A stretch of 34,910 bases of DNA, taken from assembly GCF_001905655.1 (NCBI RefSeq), contig NZ_JMHT01000018.1:1-34910 (forward strand), read 5' to 3'. The notes under the pieces were generated by a model. That model had not been told where the DNA came from, searched no databases, and worked only from the letters and a program-made list of their open reading frames with translations. The translations under genes were made by a program, and so were the position numbers. Shown here piece by piece: positions 7,662 through 16,823 of this stretch (the first letter of the stretch is position 1; each line of letters opens with the position of its first letter). The DNA comes from Mycobacterium sp. ST-F2 (GTDB taxonomy: Bacteria > Actinomycetota > Actinomycetes > Mycobacteriales > Mycobacteriaceae).

Positions 7662-8906
7662 ATGCAGCGCATTTCGCCATTGGCTGCGCTCACAGCTTTG
7701 ACGTTGACAACGGCTACGCCTGTCCTGGCCGAGCCGGAGGTGTCCGATCCGGGGAGCCTGGCGCATCTCGTGGCCGCGGTCGCCCAGGCCGAGCAGAAGT
7801 TGCACGACGTCGGTGCTTCGATCGCAGCCCGGCAGGAAGCCGTGAACAAGGCCATCGCCGTGGTTCAACAAGCCCGTGACGACGGCGCCGAGGCCGAGCG
7901 GCAGGTCGTCGAAAGCCAAGCTGCGCTGGATAGTTCGACCACCGCCGTCGACTCGGTGCAGCATCGGGTCGACGAGTACGCCGCCGCGGTGTACGTGCAC
8001 GGTCCGGACATCCTGACCGACGTGACGGTGACCCAGACGCTCGCGATCAGCTCACAGCAGTTGATCGCGGATGTGCAGCGGGCCCGCACGGAGCGGACCA
8101 ACCGACAGTCTGCGGCTCGGGAGGCCCGGCGGAAAGCCGAGCAGTCGGTGGTCGCGGCTCAGCAGAGCCTGGATACCGCCGCTGCTGAGTTGACTGCTGC
8201 GCAATCGGATTTCGCCGCGAAACGACGCGAGATCGGCGAGTTGGTCGCCCAGCGCGATGCGGCGCGGGCCGGTCTCTCGACCACTGGCGCCGGCCAGATC
8301 AACCCGGAACTCGACTACCTCCCCGAAGTGCCGTCGGCGTTGCTCAGCGGTGACCCCAAGGCGGCGATCATCGAGGTGCTGCGGCTGTCGGCGGGCTCGG
8401 CCCGGGCCACCGCGGACATGGGGCGGCAGTTCATGGCCACCGTCGGACTGCCCGCCGCATCTGACACGGGTCTGACGAACGGGCGCATCCCCGTCAGCGC
8501 CGGGCTCCGCGCGTCCGAGGACGTCATCCGGCGAGCAGTGGCGCAGATCGGCGTTCCCTACTCATGGGGCGGTGGGTACGCCGGCGGTCCGACGAGCGGC
8601 ATCAGGGAAGGTGCCCACACCGTCGGCTTCGACTGCTCGGGCCTCATCCTGTATGCCTTTGCGGGCGTGGGCATCCTGTTGCCGCACTACTCGGGATTCC
8701 AGTACGAAACCGGCCGCAAGATCCCCACGGCGCAGATGCGCCGCGGCGACGTCATCTTCTACGGGCCGGGTGGGAGCCAACACGTGGCGCTCTACCTCGG
8801 CGACGGACAGATGCTCGAGGCACCGAACACCGGCCAGGTGGTACGGATCTCCCGGGTGCGCACCAGTGGCATGACGCCCTACGCGGTGCGCTACATCGAG
8901 TACTGA
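7662..8906 (+). CDS. RipA-type NlpC/P60 peptidoglycan D,L-endopeptidase
   Basis: This 414-residue secreted protein cleaves peptide stems in peptidoglycan. A signal peptide (MQRISPLAALTALTLTTATP, cleavage near VLA-EP) is followed by a long alpha-helical coiled-coil domain (about 30-225; QAEQKLHDVGASIAARQEAV and later heptad-like stretches), a linker, and a C-terminal NlpC/P60 domain (about 290-414). The catalytic residues can be placed: Cys325 in FDCSGL, His374 in SQHVALYLG and Glu386 in MLEAPN. The Cys-His-Glu spacings (49 and 12) equal those of M. tuberculosis RipA. The coiled coil is expected to block the active site until processing. A GGGGTGG-like site precedes the ATG. It ends tail-to-tail with the galactan export operon. 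This may be a RipA paralogue rather than the main ripA, which normally has ripB next to it. Confidence 0.93.
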   Translation: MQRISPLAALTALTLTTATPVLAEPEVSDPGSLAHLVAAVAQAEQKLHDVGASIAARQEAVNKAIAVVQQARDDGAEAERQVVESQAALDSSTTAVDSVQHRVDEYAAAVYVHGPDILTDVTVTQTLAISSQQLIADVQRARTERTNRQSAAREARRKAEQSVVAAQQSLDTAAAELTAAQSDFAAKRREIGELVAQRDAARAGLSTTGAGQINPELDYLPEVPSALLSGDPKAAIIEVLRLSAGSARATADMGRQFMATVGLPAASDTGLTNGRIPVSAGLRASEDVIRRAVAQIGVPYSWGGGYAGGPTSGIREGAHTVGFDCSGLILYAFAGVGILLPHYSGFQYETGRKIPTAQMRRGDVIFYGPGGSQHVALYLGDGQMLEAPNTGQVVRISRVRTSGMTPYAVRYIEY

Positions 8907-8907
8907 A

Positions 8908-9738
8908 TTACACCCAGTACGGCACGCGGGCGCGGTACTGGCGCATCGCGACGGCGGCGACGCCCCAGCCCAGGATGGTCAGCGTGATCACCACGATCCA
9001 GTGCCGCAGCTCCTGCGGCTCACCCAGCAACGGCGCACGGACGATGTCCACATAGTGCAGAAGTGGGTTCAGCTCAATGATTTTCGACCAGGTGCCCGCG
9101 CCCTGGAGGCGCAGCGTCTGGTCGTTCCAGATGATCGGCGTGATATAGAACAGCAGCTGCACCAGGCTGGCCAGCAGCGGGCTGATGTCCCGGTACCGGG
9201 TGGCCAGAATGCCGAAACACAGTGCGACCCAGACACAGTTGGCCACGATCAGTGCCAGCGCTGGAATCACCGACAGGTCGGCCCAGGACCACGGCTTCGG
9301 GAAGATGATCGCGATGATCACGAAGATGATGATGTTGTGTGCGAACAACAGCACCTGTCGCCACACCAACCGGTAGACGTGCACCGACAGTGGCGTCGGA
9401 AGTTGCTTGATGAGGCCCTCGTTGGCGATGAACACGTCGGCGCCTTCGAGGATCGACGCGTTGATCAGGTTCCAGATGATCAAGCCGAGCGTCACGTATG
9501 GCAGGTGCTCGGCCAGCGGCAGGTGGAACAGTTGCGAGTACAGGCCACCCAGCGCCACGGCCATGGTGCCGGTGGCGATGGTGATCCAGATGGGGCCGAG
9601 CACCGAACGCCGGTACCGCTGCTTGATGTCCTGCCAGCCCAGGTGCAGCCAGAGTTCGCGCTTACCGAACCCCGTCACCAGGTCAGCCCAGGCGCGGCGC
9701 AGTGTCTTGGACTGCGCGGCCGCGTCGGTGAACGTCAT
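8908..9738 (-). CDS. wzm: Wzm galactan ABC exporter, membrane subunit
   Basis: A 276-residue ABC-2 type permease (Rv3783/RfbD-like). It has a cytoplasmic N-terminus with an amphipathic segment (FGKRELWLHLGWQDIKQRYR, then RSVLGPIWIT, typical of O-antigen exporters) and about six membrane helices, for example VALGGLYSQLF, IIIFVIIAIIF, LALIVANCVWVALCFGIL and WIVVITLTILGWGVAAVAM. With Wzt it moves the lipid-linked galactan precursor of arabinogalactan across the inner membrane. The ATG overlaps the glfT1 stop (ATGA), so the pair is translationally coupled. It is the last gene of the leftward operon and ends one base from the convergent endopeptidase stop. Confidence 0.93.
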   Translation of the reverse strand: MTFTDAAAQSKTLRRAWADLVTGFGKRELWLHLGWQDIKQRYRRSVLGPIWITIATGTMAVALGGLYSQLFHLPLAEHLPYVTLGLIIWNLINASILEGADVFIANEGLIKQLPTPLSVHVYRLVWRQVLLFAHNIIIFVIIAIIFPKPWSWADLSVIPALALIVANCVWVALCFGILATRYRDISPLLASLVQLLFYITPIIWNDQTLRLQGAGTWSKIIELNPLLHYVDIVRAPLLGEPQELRHWIVVITLTILGWGVAAVAMRQYRARVPYWV

Positions 9739-10664
9739 CGCTGTCCTCCTGAATCGGGTGAACCGGGCCTGCCGAACTTTTCGTCACGTCCCAAGCCGCG
9801 CAATCGCATCCACTCGCGGAAGCCGGCCGGGTCTCGTCGGGTGATCAGGAAGTACCAACCGAACCGCACCCATTCCTGGGGGATCAGCTTGCGCATACCC
9901 GGTTGTGACTGCACGTATCCGCGGTTGCGGTAGGTGAAATAGCGCTTGGTGGCGTCGTCGGGGTACTGCGTGTGCATGCGCCCGCCGAGGATCGGCTTGA
10001 ACTCGTCGGAGCCCTGCGGATGTAGATACACCGCGTTCAGGCAGGTGCCGAACGGCAGGCCGGAACGCACGAGCCGGCGGTGAACCTCGACCTCGTCGCC
10101 GCGGACGAACAACCGGATGTCAGGTACGCCAACGGCTTCCAGCGTTGCCGCCCGGAACAGCGCACCATTGAACAACGAGGCGATACCGGGCAGCAGGTCG
10201 ACACCCGCGTCCTTGTCCACCTGCAACTCCGACACTCGCCGCCGCCACACCAGCCCGCGGCGCAGCGGAAAGGCCAGCCGCCCAGGCTCATTCATGTCGC
10301 ACACCATGGGCGATACCTCGGCCAGGTCGTGCTTTGCCGCGCAGGCCAACAAGGTGGCGAGCACCGACGTATCGGCGGGGCGCCCGTCGTCGTCGGCCAG
10401 CCACACCCAGTCAGCACCCAGGGCCAGTGCGTGCAGAATGCCCAGTGCGAAACCGCCTGCGCCACCGAGATTCCGGGCGGAGCCGAGGTACGTGGTGGCG
10501 ACCGGCTGGGACTCCACCAGGGTCCGGACCGCGGGGTCGTTGTCGTTGTCGACGACGATCACGTGATCGGGCAGTCGCGTCTGGGAGCACACCACGGCAA
10601 GGGATTTCGCCAACAGCTCGGGTCGTCGGTGCGTGACGATCACCGCGCACAACATGTCGCTCAC
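9735..10664 (-). CDS. glfT1: galactofuranosyltransferase GlfT1
   Basis: A 309-residue GT2 family enzyme that adds the first galactofuranose residues from UDP-Galf to the decaprenyl-diphospho-GlcNAc-Rha primer of arabinogalactan. The GT-A fold begins AVIVTHRRPELLAKSLAVV. NLGGAGGFALGILHA and the metal/nucleotide motif DDD (91-93, in VWLADDDGRP) follow. SLFNGALFRAATLEA, RGDEVEVHRR (ED-type acceptor region) and YLHPQGSDEFKPI are strongly conserved with Rv3782. It begins with GTG at 10664, sharing GTGA with the wzt stop; an ATG three codons in is a minor alternative. It lies between the two exporter genes, coupling synthesis with export. Confidence 0.95.
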   Translation of the reverse strand: MSDMLCAVIVTHRRPELLAKSLAVVCSQTRLPDHVIVVDNDNDPAVRTLVESQPVATTYLGSARNLGGAGGFALGILHALALGADWVWLADDDGRPADTSVLATLLACAAKHDLAEVSPMVCDMNEPGRLAFPLRRGLVWRRRVSELQVDKDAGVDLLPGIASLFNGALFRAATLEAVGVPDIRLFVRGDEVEVHRRLVRSGLPFGTCLNAVYLHPQGSDEFKPILGGRMHTQYPDDATKRYFTYRNRGYVQSQPGMRKLIPQEWVRFGWYFLITRRDPAGFREWMRLRGLGRDEKFGRPGSPDSGGQR

Positions 10665-11464
10665 GCCTGGCGCTCGCGCTCGTTCTCTTCGAGCACCTCG
10701 CGCACGTGCCGTGCCGCGTCCTCACCCTCATAGGCCCGGACGACGTCCTCGATGCCGCCGGTCATGCGGATGGTGCCGTGATCGACCCACATCGCCGTCT
10801 TGCACAACCGCGCCAGGAATTCATTGGAATGGCTCGCGAACACCAGGATTCCGGAGCGTTCCACCAGCGATTGCAGTCGCGTACGCGCCTTCTTCAGGAA
10901 CTCCGCGTCGACCGCGCCGATGCCTTCGTCGAGCAGCAGGATCTCGGGGTCGATGCTGGTGACCACACCCATCGCCAACCGCACCCGCATACCCGTGGAG
11001 TAGGTGCGCAGCGGCATCGAGAGGTACTCGCCGAGTTCGGTGAAGTCGGCGATCTCGTCGACCTTGGCCATCATCTGCTTGCGGGTCTGCCCGAGGAACA
11101 GGCCGCGGATGATGATGTTCTCGAAACCGGAGATCTCCGGATCCATGCCGACACCCAGGTCGAACACCGGGGCCACGCGGCCGCGCACGGTCGCCGAACC
11201 GCGCGTCGGTTCGTAGATGCCCGACAGCAGGCGGAGCAGCGTCGACTTGCCCGCGCCGTTGTGCCCGACCAGACCCACGCGGTCACCCATGTTGAGCGAC
11301 ATGGTGATGTCCCGAAGTGCTTCGATCACAACGACATTCGACTCGTTGCGGTTGATGCCGCCGCCGGCCTTGCCGAGGAACGCCTTCTTCAGCGAGCGGG
11401 ACTTCGCGTCGAAAATGGGGAACTCGACCCACGCGTTCTGCGTGGAGATATGCGGTTCGCTCAC
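10661..11464 (-). CDS. wzt: Wzt galactan ABC exporter, ATPase subunit
   Basis: A 267-residue ABC ATPase (Rv3781-like). An N-terminal extension of about 45 residues, including NAWVEFPIFDAKSRSLKKAF and shaped like the gate helix region of polysaccharide exporters, precedes the ATPase core. The motifs are Walker A GHNGAGKST (67-75), signature YSTGMRVRLAMG, Walker B EILLLDEGIGAVD and the switch His in FASHSNEF. No long C-terminal carbohydrate-binding domain is present, in keeping with an exporter that does not recognise a modified chain end. The GTG start lies 3 bases after the bpa stop, and the gene's own stop overlaps glfT1. Confidence 0.95.
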   Translation of the reverse strand: MSEPHISTQNAWVEFPIFDAKSRSLKKAFLGKAGGGINRNESNVVVIEALRDITMSLNMGDRVGLVGHNGAGKSTLLRLLSGIYEPTRGSATVRGRVAPVFDLGVGMDPEISGFENIIIRGLFLGQTRKQMMAKVDEIADFTELGEYLSMPLRTYSTGMRVRLAMGVVTSIDPEILLLDEGIGAVDAEFLKKARTRLQSLVERSGILVFASHSNEFLARLCKTAMWVDHGTIRMTGGIEDVVRAYEGEDAARHVREVLEENERERQA

Positions 11465-11467
11465 GGT

Positions 11468-11989
11468 CTACAGGTACTGGCCGGTGCCGGATTGGAACGG
11501 GCCACGGCCACCCTCGGCGCCGGGTGGCAGCGCGCCCTGGCGCATCTGCTCCAGCTGCGCGCGGGCCGCCATCTGCTGGGCGAACAGGGCCGTCTGAATG
11601 CCGTGGAACAGTCCTTCGAGCCAGCCGACCAGCTGCGCCTGCGCGATGCGCAGTTCGGCGGCCGAAGGCACCTTCTCCTCGGAGAACGGCAGCGACAGCC
11701 GTTCCAGTTCCTCGGTCAGTTCCGGTGCCAGGCCGTCCTCGAGCTCGCGGATGCTCGACCGGTGGATGTCGCGCAGACGGTTGCGGCTGGCCTCGTCCAG
11801 CGGCGCGGAGCGCACCTCCTCCAGCAGCTGCTTGATCATGGTGCCGATCCGCATCACCTTGGCCGGCTGCTCGACCAGGTCGGTCAGCGATTTGCCTTCG
11901 TCGCCCTGGTCGAGGTCTTCCCCGCCCAATGCCAGGTCCCCGCCGATGACCTCGATGTTGTCGTCGTCGTCTTCTGGTTTCAGCGTCAT
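11468..11989 (-). CDS. bpa: bacterial proteasome activator Bpa (PafE)
   Basis: A 173-residue protein (Rv3780-like, DUF2587). An acidic disordered N-terminus (LKPEDDDDNIEVIGGD) is followed by a four-helix bundle (about 35-150) containing VEQPAKVMRIGTMIKQLLEE and WLEGLFHGIQTALFAQQMAA. The C-terminus is a flexible Gly-rich tail ending exactly in GQYL, the HbYX-like motif that docks into the alpha ring of the 20S proteasome and opens the gate without ATP. Bpa forms a dodecameric ring and delivers unfolded proteins such as HspR. It sits inside the cell-wall operon, 13 bases after the glycosyltransferase-like gene, an arrangement I recall as conserved in mycobacteria; a functional link is not known. 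Confidence 0.96.
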   Translation of the reverse strand: MTLKPEDDDDNIEVIGGDLALGGEDLDQGDEGKSLTDLVEQPAKVMRIGTMIKQLLEEVRSAPLDEASRNRLRDIHRSSIRELEDGLAPELTEELERLSLPFSEEKVPSAAELRIAQAQLVGWLEGLFHGIQTALFAQQMAARAQLEQMRQGALPPGAEGGRGPFQSGTGQYL

Positions 11990-12002
11990 TGCTGCACTGT
12001 TC

Positions 12003-13964
12003 CTATCTGTTCGCCGGTGCGGCGGCGTCGCCGCGCCACTCGTAGATGCGGGACCGTCCGTTGTCGTAGATCTTGGCCCACGACTTCGACTTATCCAGCG
12101 ACACTAGTCCGTCGGGCATGACGAACCCTTTGACGATGGTCGAGCTGGTGATCACGTACCGGATGTTCAGGGCGTGCACCGCCTCCGCGATCCGCGGATC
12201 GGTGTCGGCGTCGTCGGCGTAGGCCCAGAAGATGAAGCGGTGGTAGCCCGGGCCCTGCTGCTGCGGATAGTCGTAGTGCGTCCACAGCGGATGCAGGCCC
12301 GCGACCGCGTACATCCACGACGTGCCGTCGGTGTTCGCGTTGCCGATCAGAGTGTCCTTGGCGCCGGGCAGCGTCGCCAGGTAGGCGAAGGCCTCCAGGT
12401 TCTTGTCGTTGACCATGATCCGGTCGTACTTCTGGCCGATCAGGTAGCGGTGCCGGGGGAAGTAGTGCCACGCCAGGCCGACTGTGGACACGACGAGCGC
12501 GAGCACCGTGGCGACGGCCCAGAACCGTTCGGTGCGGGGCGCCCGTTTCCGCAGCCAGTCGACGGCGAAGACGATGATGGCGAACAACGCGATCCCGGCG
12601 AACGGCGTGATCAGCAGGGTCACCACGGCAGACAGTCGGCGCGGGTCGCTGTAGTAGAGGTCGGCGTACGCCCCGATCAGCTTGCCGATCGGACCGCCGA
12701 ACGGCGCCCCGGAATGCACGATCGCGACCATCATCACCAGCCAGACCACCGCGGGCCACCAGACGCGCTTGATCAGCAGGATCAGCCCGCCGATGCCGCC
12801 GAGCGCGATCAGGATGTTCTGGATCGGGTAATCGTTGAGGTGGCGCGTGTGCTCGACGATCGCGTTGAACAGCACCCGAAGCCGGGTCTGGTGGGTGACG
12901 AATGCGTGCCCGACGATGATGTCGGCCTGTGCCAACACCCCGATGAACTGCGGCAGCAGCAGTACCAGCGACGGCACTGCGACGGCCAGGAGGGTCAGGA
13001 TGTCGGCGAGGCGCCCGCGCACCGGATTCCGCAGGGTGTCGCACAGCCACCACGCGCCGACGAACGTGACGACGACGACGCCGCCCGTGATGTGCGTGGA
13101 GAACACCCCGACCAGGGCGATGACGGCAAGCGGAATCCGGTTCCGGTGCCGCAGGCACGACATGATCAGCACGGTCGTCGGGCCGGCCAGGCCGTACGCC
13201 ACCAGGTTGGGGACGGCGGCGACGTCGAACTCGACGTAGGGCAGGGCCGTGAACGACGCCGCAAGGGCACCCGCCGCGGCGGCGGCACCGGCGCTCCACC
13301 GCTGGCACTTGTACGGCCGGACCATGGCCCACGTCAGGCTCGCCGCGCTGACGGGGAACAACCAGATCGAGGCCGCCAGCGAGTGCAGGGTGTAGGCCGT
13401 CGTCGGGGCGGCGCCGGTGAGTTGGCAGAAGACGGCGGCGAGGGCGTGGAACGTCGACGGGTAGTACAGCAACGCGTGGGTCTCGACATTGCGAAGCTCG
13501 CCCATGTGCATCGGCGAGGCCTGACCGACGTCGAGAATCCAGCGGATGGTGTTGCCGTGCCAGACCGAGTCCCAGGTACTCGGAATGGATTGCCAATGCG
13601 GCATGCCGAGGATTGCTGAAATCGCGATGGCGGCCGCGCCGACGAGAATGCCCGCGGCGACGAAGAGCGCCGGGCCGCGGGTGATCGCGAGGGCTTCCGC
13701 TGGCGTGTCGACGAACCGTCGCAGGGCACGACGAAGCCCGGCCACCACCACAACCGCGATGACGAACGACAGCAACGCGGTCCAGGCGTTCCACGGAACG
13801 CCGACGGCACCCAATGGGACGACGGCCAAAGCTACGATGCCGTAGGTCACTGCGGGGCCGACTGCGACGGCAACGGGCCAGGTTAGCTGTGCTACGCGGG
13901 CGGTGATTGCTCCAGGTATCACCATGATCAACAGGGCGACAAGGACGCCGGACGCCAAGCTCAC
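12003..13964 (-). CDS. Rv3779-like polytopic membrane protein, GT-C type glycosyltransferase candidate
   Basis: About 653 residues from the GTG at 13964 (VSLASGVLVALLIMVIPGAI). At least ten hydrophobic helices fill the first 560 residues. The large loop after the second helix pair contains WDSVWHGNTIRWILDVGQAS, and the soluble C-terminal part has NTDGTSWMYAVAGLHPLWTH. This matches the DUF6541 family. M. tuberculosis Rv3779 has been linked to polyprenyl-phosphomannose synthesis, so a role in lipid-linked sugar assembly is likely. The start is preferred because CATACT lies 6 bases before it. Longer frames reach 14120 but run into the divergent gene, and their extra residues are Arg/Pro-rich and not membrane-like. 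It is the first gene of the leftward operon. Confidence 0.85.
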   Translation of the reverse strand: MSLASGVLVALLIMVIPGAITARVAQLTWPVAVAVGPAVTYGIVALAVVPLGAVGVPWNAWTALLSFVIAVVVVAGLRRALRRFVDTPAEALAITRGPALFVAAGILVGAAAIAISAILGMPHWQSIPSTWDSVWHGNTIRWILDVGQASPMHMGELRNVETHALLYYPSTFHALAAVFCQLTGAAPTTAYTLHSLAASIWLFPVSAASLTWAMVRPYKCQRWSAGAAAAAGALAASFTALPYVEFDVAAVPNLVAYGLAGPTTVLIMSCLRHRNRIPLAVIALVGVFSTHITGGVVVVTFVGAWWLCDTLRNPVRGRLADILTLLAVAVPSLVLLLPQFIGVLAQADIIVGHAFVTHQTRLRVLFNAIVEHTRHLNDYPIQNILIALGGIGGLILLIKRVWWPAVVWLVMMVAIVHSGAPFGGPIGKLIGAYADLYYSDPRRLSAVVTLLITPFAGIALFAIIVFAVDWLRKRAPRTERFWAVATVLALVVSTVGLAWHYFPRHRYLIGQKYDRIMVNDKNLEAFAYLATLPGAKDTLIGNANTDGTSWMYAVAGLHPLWTHYDYPQQQGPGYHRFIFWAYADDADTDPRIAEAVHALNIRYVITSSTIVKGFVMPDGLVSLDKSKSWAKIYDNGRSRIYEWRGDAAAPANR

Positions 13965-13970
13965 TGCACT

Positions 13971-13976
13971 AGTATG
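13971..13976 (-). promoter_or_regulatory. -10 element of the arabinogalactan operon
   Basis: CATACT on the minus strand ends 6 bases before the GTG at 13964, fitting a leaderless start for the first gene of the galactan operon. The -35 region is not recognisable. Confidence 0.45.
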
Positions 13977-14077
13977 GCTGTTCGGGTGGCCCGGCTTTCG
14001 CCGGTGTGTGTGCAGCGGGGCGCGCCCGCCGGAAAAATTTGGCTGGCAGGCCTGAATCGCTTGAAGGTTGGCATGGC

Positions 14078-15274
14078 ATGGCATACGACGTCGCCCGGGT
14101 GCGCGGTCTGCACCCGTCACTGGGCGGCGGCTGGGTGCACTTCGATGCGCCGACCGGAATGCTGCTGCCGGACTCAGTAGCGACCACCGTTTCGACCGCG
14201 TTCCGCGGGTCCATGTCGTCGGCCACCGGGCCGCACCCGGCCGCCCAGCGCAGCGCCGCAGTGCTGACCGCCGCGCGCCAGGCCGTCGCCGATCTGGTCG
14301 GCGGCGATCCGCGCGGAGTGGTGTTCGGCGCCGACCGTGCCGTCCTGCTGAACTCGCTGGCCGAGGCGTCGGCGTCGCGGTCAGGCCTGGGCTACGAGGT
14401 GGTCGTCACCCGTCTGGACGACGAGGCCAACATCGCACCGTGGCTGCGGGCGGCGAATCGCTATGGCGCCAAGGTGAAGTGGGCCGAGGTCGACATCGAG
14501 ACCGGCGAACTGCCCAGCTGGCAGTGGGAGACCCTGATCACGCGGCCGACCCGGCTGATCGCGATCACCTCGGCATCATCGAAGCTCGGCACCGTCACCG
14601 ATCTGCGGCCCGTCACCAAGATGGCGCGGGAGAACGGCGGCATGGTCGTGGTCGACCACTCGGTGGCCGCGCCCTACCGACTGCTGGACATCAACGACGT
14701 CGACGCCGATGTGGTGGCGCTCAACGCGATCGCGTGGGGTGGCCCGCCGATCGGCGCGCTGGTCTTCCGCGACCCGGCGATGATCGACACCCTGGCGGCG
14801 GTGTCGCTGGACCCGAACGCGACGGGCGCCGCCCGCCTGGAGGTCGGTGCGCACCAGTTCGGACTGCTCGGCGGGGTGGTGGCCAGCATCGAATACCTGG
14901 CCAACCTCGACGATGCCGCAACCGGCTCGCGTCGCGAAAGGCTCGCGCGCTCAATGCAATCGGCGGAGGCCTACCTGAACCGGGTGTTCGGGTACCTGCT
15001 CAACTCGCTGCGGTCGCTGCCGCTGGTGATGGTTCTCGGAGCTCCTGAGGCCGCCATTCCGGTGCTGAGCTTCGCGGTTCAGGGCGTGCCCGCCGACCGC
15101 GTGATCAGCCGGCTGGCCGACAACGGCGTACTGGCGGTGTCGGACAGCAACTCCCGGGTGCTGGAGGCCATCGGCGTCAACGACATCGGCGGCGCCGTGA
15201 CTGTCGGGCTCGGGCATTACACGACCACCGCCGAAGTGGATCAGCTGGTCCGGGCGCTCGCCTCGCTGGGCTGA
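14078..15274 (+). CDS. cysteine desulfurase-like protein without the PLP lysine (Rv3778c-like)
   Basis: A 398-residue member of the aminotransferase class V / SufS fold, starting [20 protein letters not shown]. The length equals that recalled for Rv3778c. The fold is recognisable from [44 protein letters not shown] and the Asp193 that would pair with the pyridine nitrogen ([11 protein letters not shown]). The usual SGHKxYGPxG segment, which carries the Schiff-base lysine, is [17 protein letters not shown] here; the lysine position is Ala219. No catalytic-loop cysteine is apparent near the C-terminus. It may therefore be a non-PLP or pseudo-enzyme. The start at 14078 is supported by AAGG upstream; it faces the galactan operon across a 113-bp divergent gap. 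Confidence 0.88.
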   Translation: MAYDVARVRGLHPSLGGGWVHFDAPTGMLLPDSVATTVSTAFRGSMSSATGPHPAAQRSAAVLTAARQAVADLVGGDPRGVVFGADRAVLLNSLAEASASRSGLGYEVVVTRLDDEANIAPWLRAANRYGAKVKWAEVDIETGELPSWQWETLITRPTRLIAITSASSKLGTVTDLRPVTKMARENGGMVVVDHSVAAPYRLLDINDVDADVVALNAIAWGGPPIGALVFRDPAMIDTLAAVSLDPNATGAARLEVGAHQFGLLGGVVASIEYLANLDDAATGSRRERLARSMQSAEAYLNRVFGYLLNSLRSLPLVMVLGAPEAAIPVLSFAVQGVPADRVISRLADNGVLAVSDSNSRVLEAIGVNDIGGAVTVGLGHYTTTAEVDQLVRALASLG

Positions 15275-15290
15275 CGCCCGGACCATCCCG

Positions 15291-16538
15291 TCACGGGGTG
15301 CCGTTCGCCCCCGCGCTTCCCGACTGGCCACCGGCTCCACCGGCGCCCCCTGCCCCGCCCGTGCCACCGGCATTGGTGGTGCCACCCGAGGCGTTGCCCC
15401 CGGCGCCGCCGTTCCCGCCGCGGCCGGAAGTACCGCCTCGTCCGCCCTTACCGCCATTGCCTCCGGTGGCACCCCCGGTGACCGAGGCGCCGTCCGGGGC
15501 CGTGGCATCCCCACCTCTGCCGCCGTGGCCACCGCGCCCGATACCCGGCGAACGGACATTGCCGCCCGCGCCCCCGTGTCCGCCCTGCAGTCCGGCGTAG
15601 CCATCGGTGAACCCGCCTTCGCCGCCGTTACCGGCATTGCCGACGGACGTGGCGCCACCGGCGCCGCCGCTGCCGCCGGTGCCCTGGGCGGATCCGAGCG
15701 CATCCCCGTATCCGCCGTATCCGCCGTCGCCGCCCTTGCCGACGACGGTGCTGCCGCCCGCTCCACCATTGCCGCCTTTGGCTGACGTGCCCGCCGTATT
15801 GCCCTTGGACATACCGGTGCCGCCGGTGCCGCCCTTACCTCCGTTGCCGTTGGTCGCGCTGCCTCCGGCCCCACCGGTTCCGCCGGTGCCGTTGCCGTAG
15901 CCCGAATACCCGTAGCCGCCAGTGCCGCCCGCACCGCCGTGACCCGCCAGCTGACCGCCCTTACCGCCGGCACCACCTGCGGCGCCGTGCGCGTCCGGGG
16001 CGCTCGAGTTGGCGTAGTTCTGATCTGAGCCACCGGTACCGCCGGCGCCACCCTTGCCGACCAGACCGGCGTTGCCGCCGCGGCCACCGGCCGTCGCCGC
16101 GCTGACCAACGCGCCGGCGTCGTCGTATATCGCTGCCACGCCTGCGCCTCCCGCGCCGCCGTTGCCGTAGAAGAGTCCGGCATTGCCGCCGCGGCCACCG
16201 TTGGCCCCGTCGCCGCCGCTGCCGCCGAACCAGCCCGCGTTGCCGCCGTTACAGGCCTTGCCCGTACAGTCCGCTGCCGCGTCCAAGCCGTTGCCGATCA
16301 GCAGGCCGCCGTTGCCGAACCACGGTCGAACCGAGGTACTGACCGCCATCGCGGATAGCGCGTTGGGCGAGAGATTTCCTGTACTGCCAAGGCAATTGGT
16401 GGGGCTACCGGCCTCGCAGGCGTGTTCGTTGGATACCAGTTTGACCTCGGTGGTCACCGGTTCGGGATGCATGATGAGGGTGCCCGCGGCGGCCATGGCA
16501 GCCGCCGCGACTGTGGTGGTCACTCGAAACTTCGACAT
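15291..16538 (-). CDS. secreted PGRS-like glycine-rich repeat protein
   Basis: A 415-residue protein. The N-terminus MSKFRVTTTVAAAAMAAAGT is a signal peptide, followed by about 60 ordinary residues with four cysteines (HACEAGSPTNCLG, DCTGKACNGG). WFGNGGLLIGNGLDAA then leads into some 320 residues of Gly-Gly-X repeats (GGNAGLFYGNGGAGGAGV, GGKGGTGGTG). This is the repeat type of PE_PGRS proteins, but the PE domain is missing and replaced by a conventional signal sequence. Such repeats are expected to fold as glycine-rich polyproline-II sheets and sit at the cell surface. GAAGAAGG lies just before the ATG. The function is unknown. Frames on the other strand are repeat shadows. Confidence 0.88.
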   Translation of the reverse strand: MSKFRVTTTVAAAAMAAAGTLIMHPEPVTTEVKLVSNEHACEAGSPTNCLGSTGNLSPNALSAMAVSTSVRPWFGNGGLLIGNGLDAAADCTGKACNGGNAGWFGGSGGDGANGGRGGNAGLFYGNGGAGGAGVAAIYDDAGALVSAATAGGRGGNAGLVGKGGAGGTGGSDQNYANSSAPDAHGAAGGAGGKGGQLAGHGGAGGTGGYGYSGYGNGTGGTGGAGGSATNGNGGKGGTGGTGMSKGNTAGTSAKGGNGGAGGSTVVGKGGDGGYGGYGDALGSAQGTGGSGGAGGATSVGNAGNGGEGGFTDGYAGLQGGHGGAGGNVRSPGIGRGGHGGRGGDATAPDGASVTGGATGGNGGKGGRGGTSGRGGNGGAGGNASGGTTNAGGTGGAGGAGGAGGQSGSAGANGTP

Positions 16539-16823
16539 CGGCCTTCTTCCGTTATCCGCAATTCTTCGGTGGTCGGCTGAATATAAACAGCCGACAAATT
16601 TTCGACGGCGGACACGCGGAAATTGATGCCAACATTCGTAAATTATGTTTCGCGCGAATAGACGACCCTGGGCGTGATGGATACGGTCGGAGGCGCCAAA
16701 TATGCAGGTAGATGGCCCTGGACCGCTTGCGAATGATGTTATTCCACCGACCTTATTCGACGAATTTAGGACGCTTCAATAATTCCTGAATTCGTTGAAT
16801 GAATTTGCGGCGCATCCCCGCAA

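Noticed and set aside
12174..13619. 481-codon plus-strand frame opposite the membrane glycosyltransferase
   Set aside because: Asp/Arg/Gln-rich composition typical of the complement of a GC-rich membrane protein gene; no start signal and no motif.
14006..14077. longer start for the desulfurase-like gene
   Set aside because: The extra residues are Arg-rich and unlike the family; 14078 gives the 398 residues expected for Rv3778c-like proteins.
14951..16198. Ala/Arg-rich frame overlapping the glycine-repeat gene
   Set aside because: Shifted-frame shadow of the GGX repeats; it lacks a signal peptide or domain, and the 15291-16538 frame explains the sequence better.
15291..16300. possible CRISPR or short tandem repeat array
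   Set aside because: The repetition comes from Gly-Gly-X codons of varying length; there are no equal spacers or constant direct repeats.
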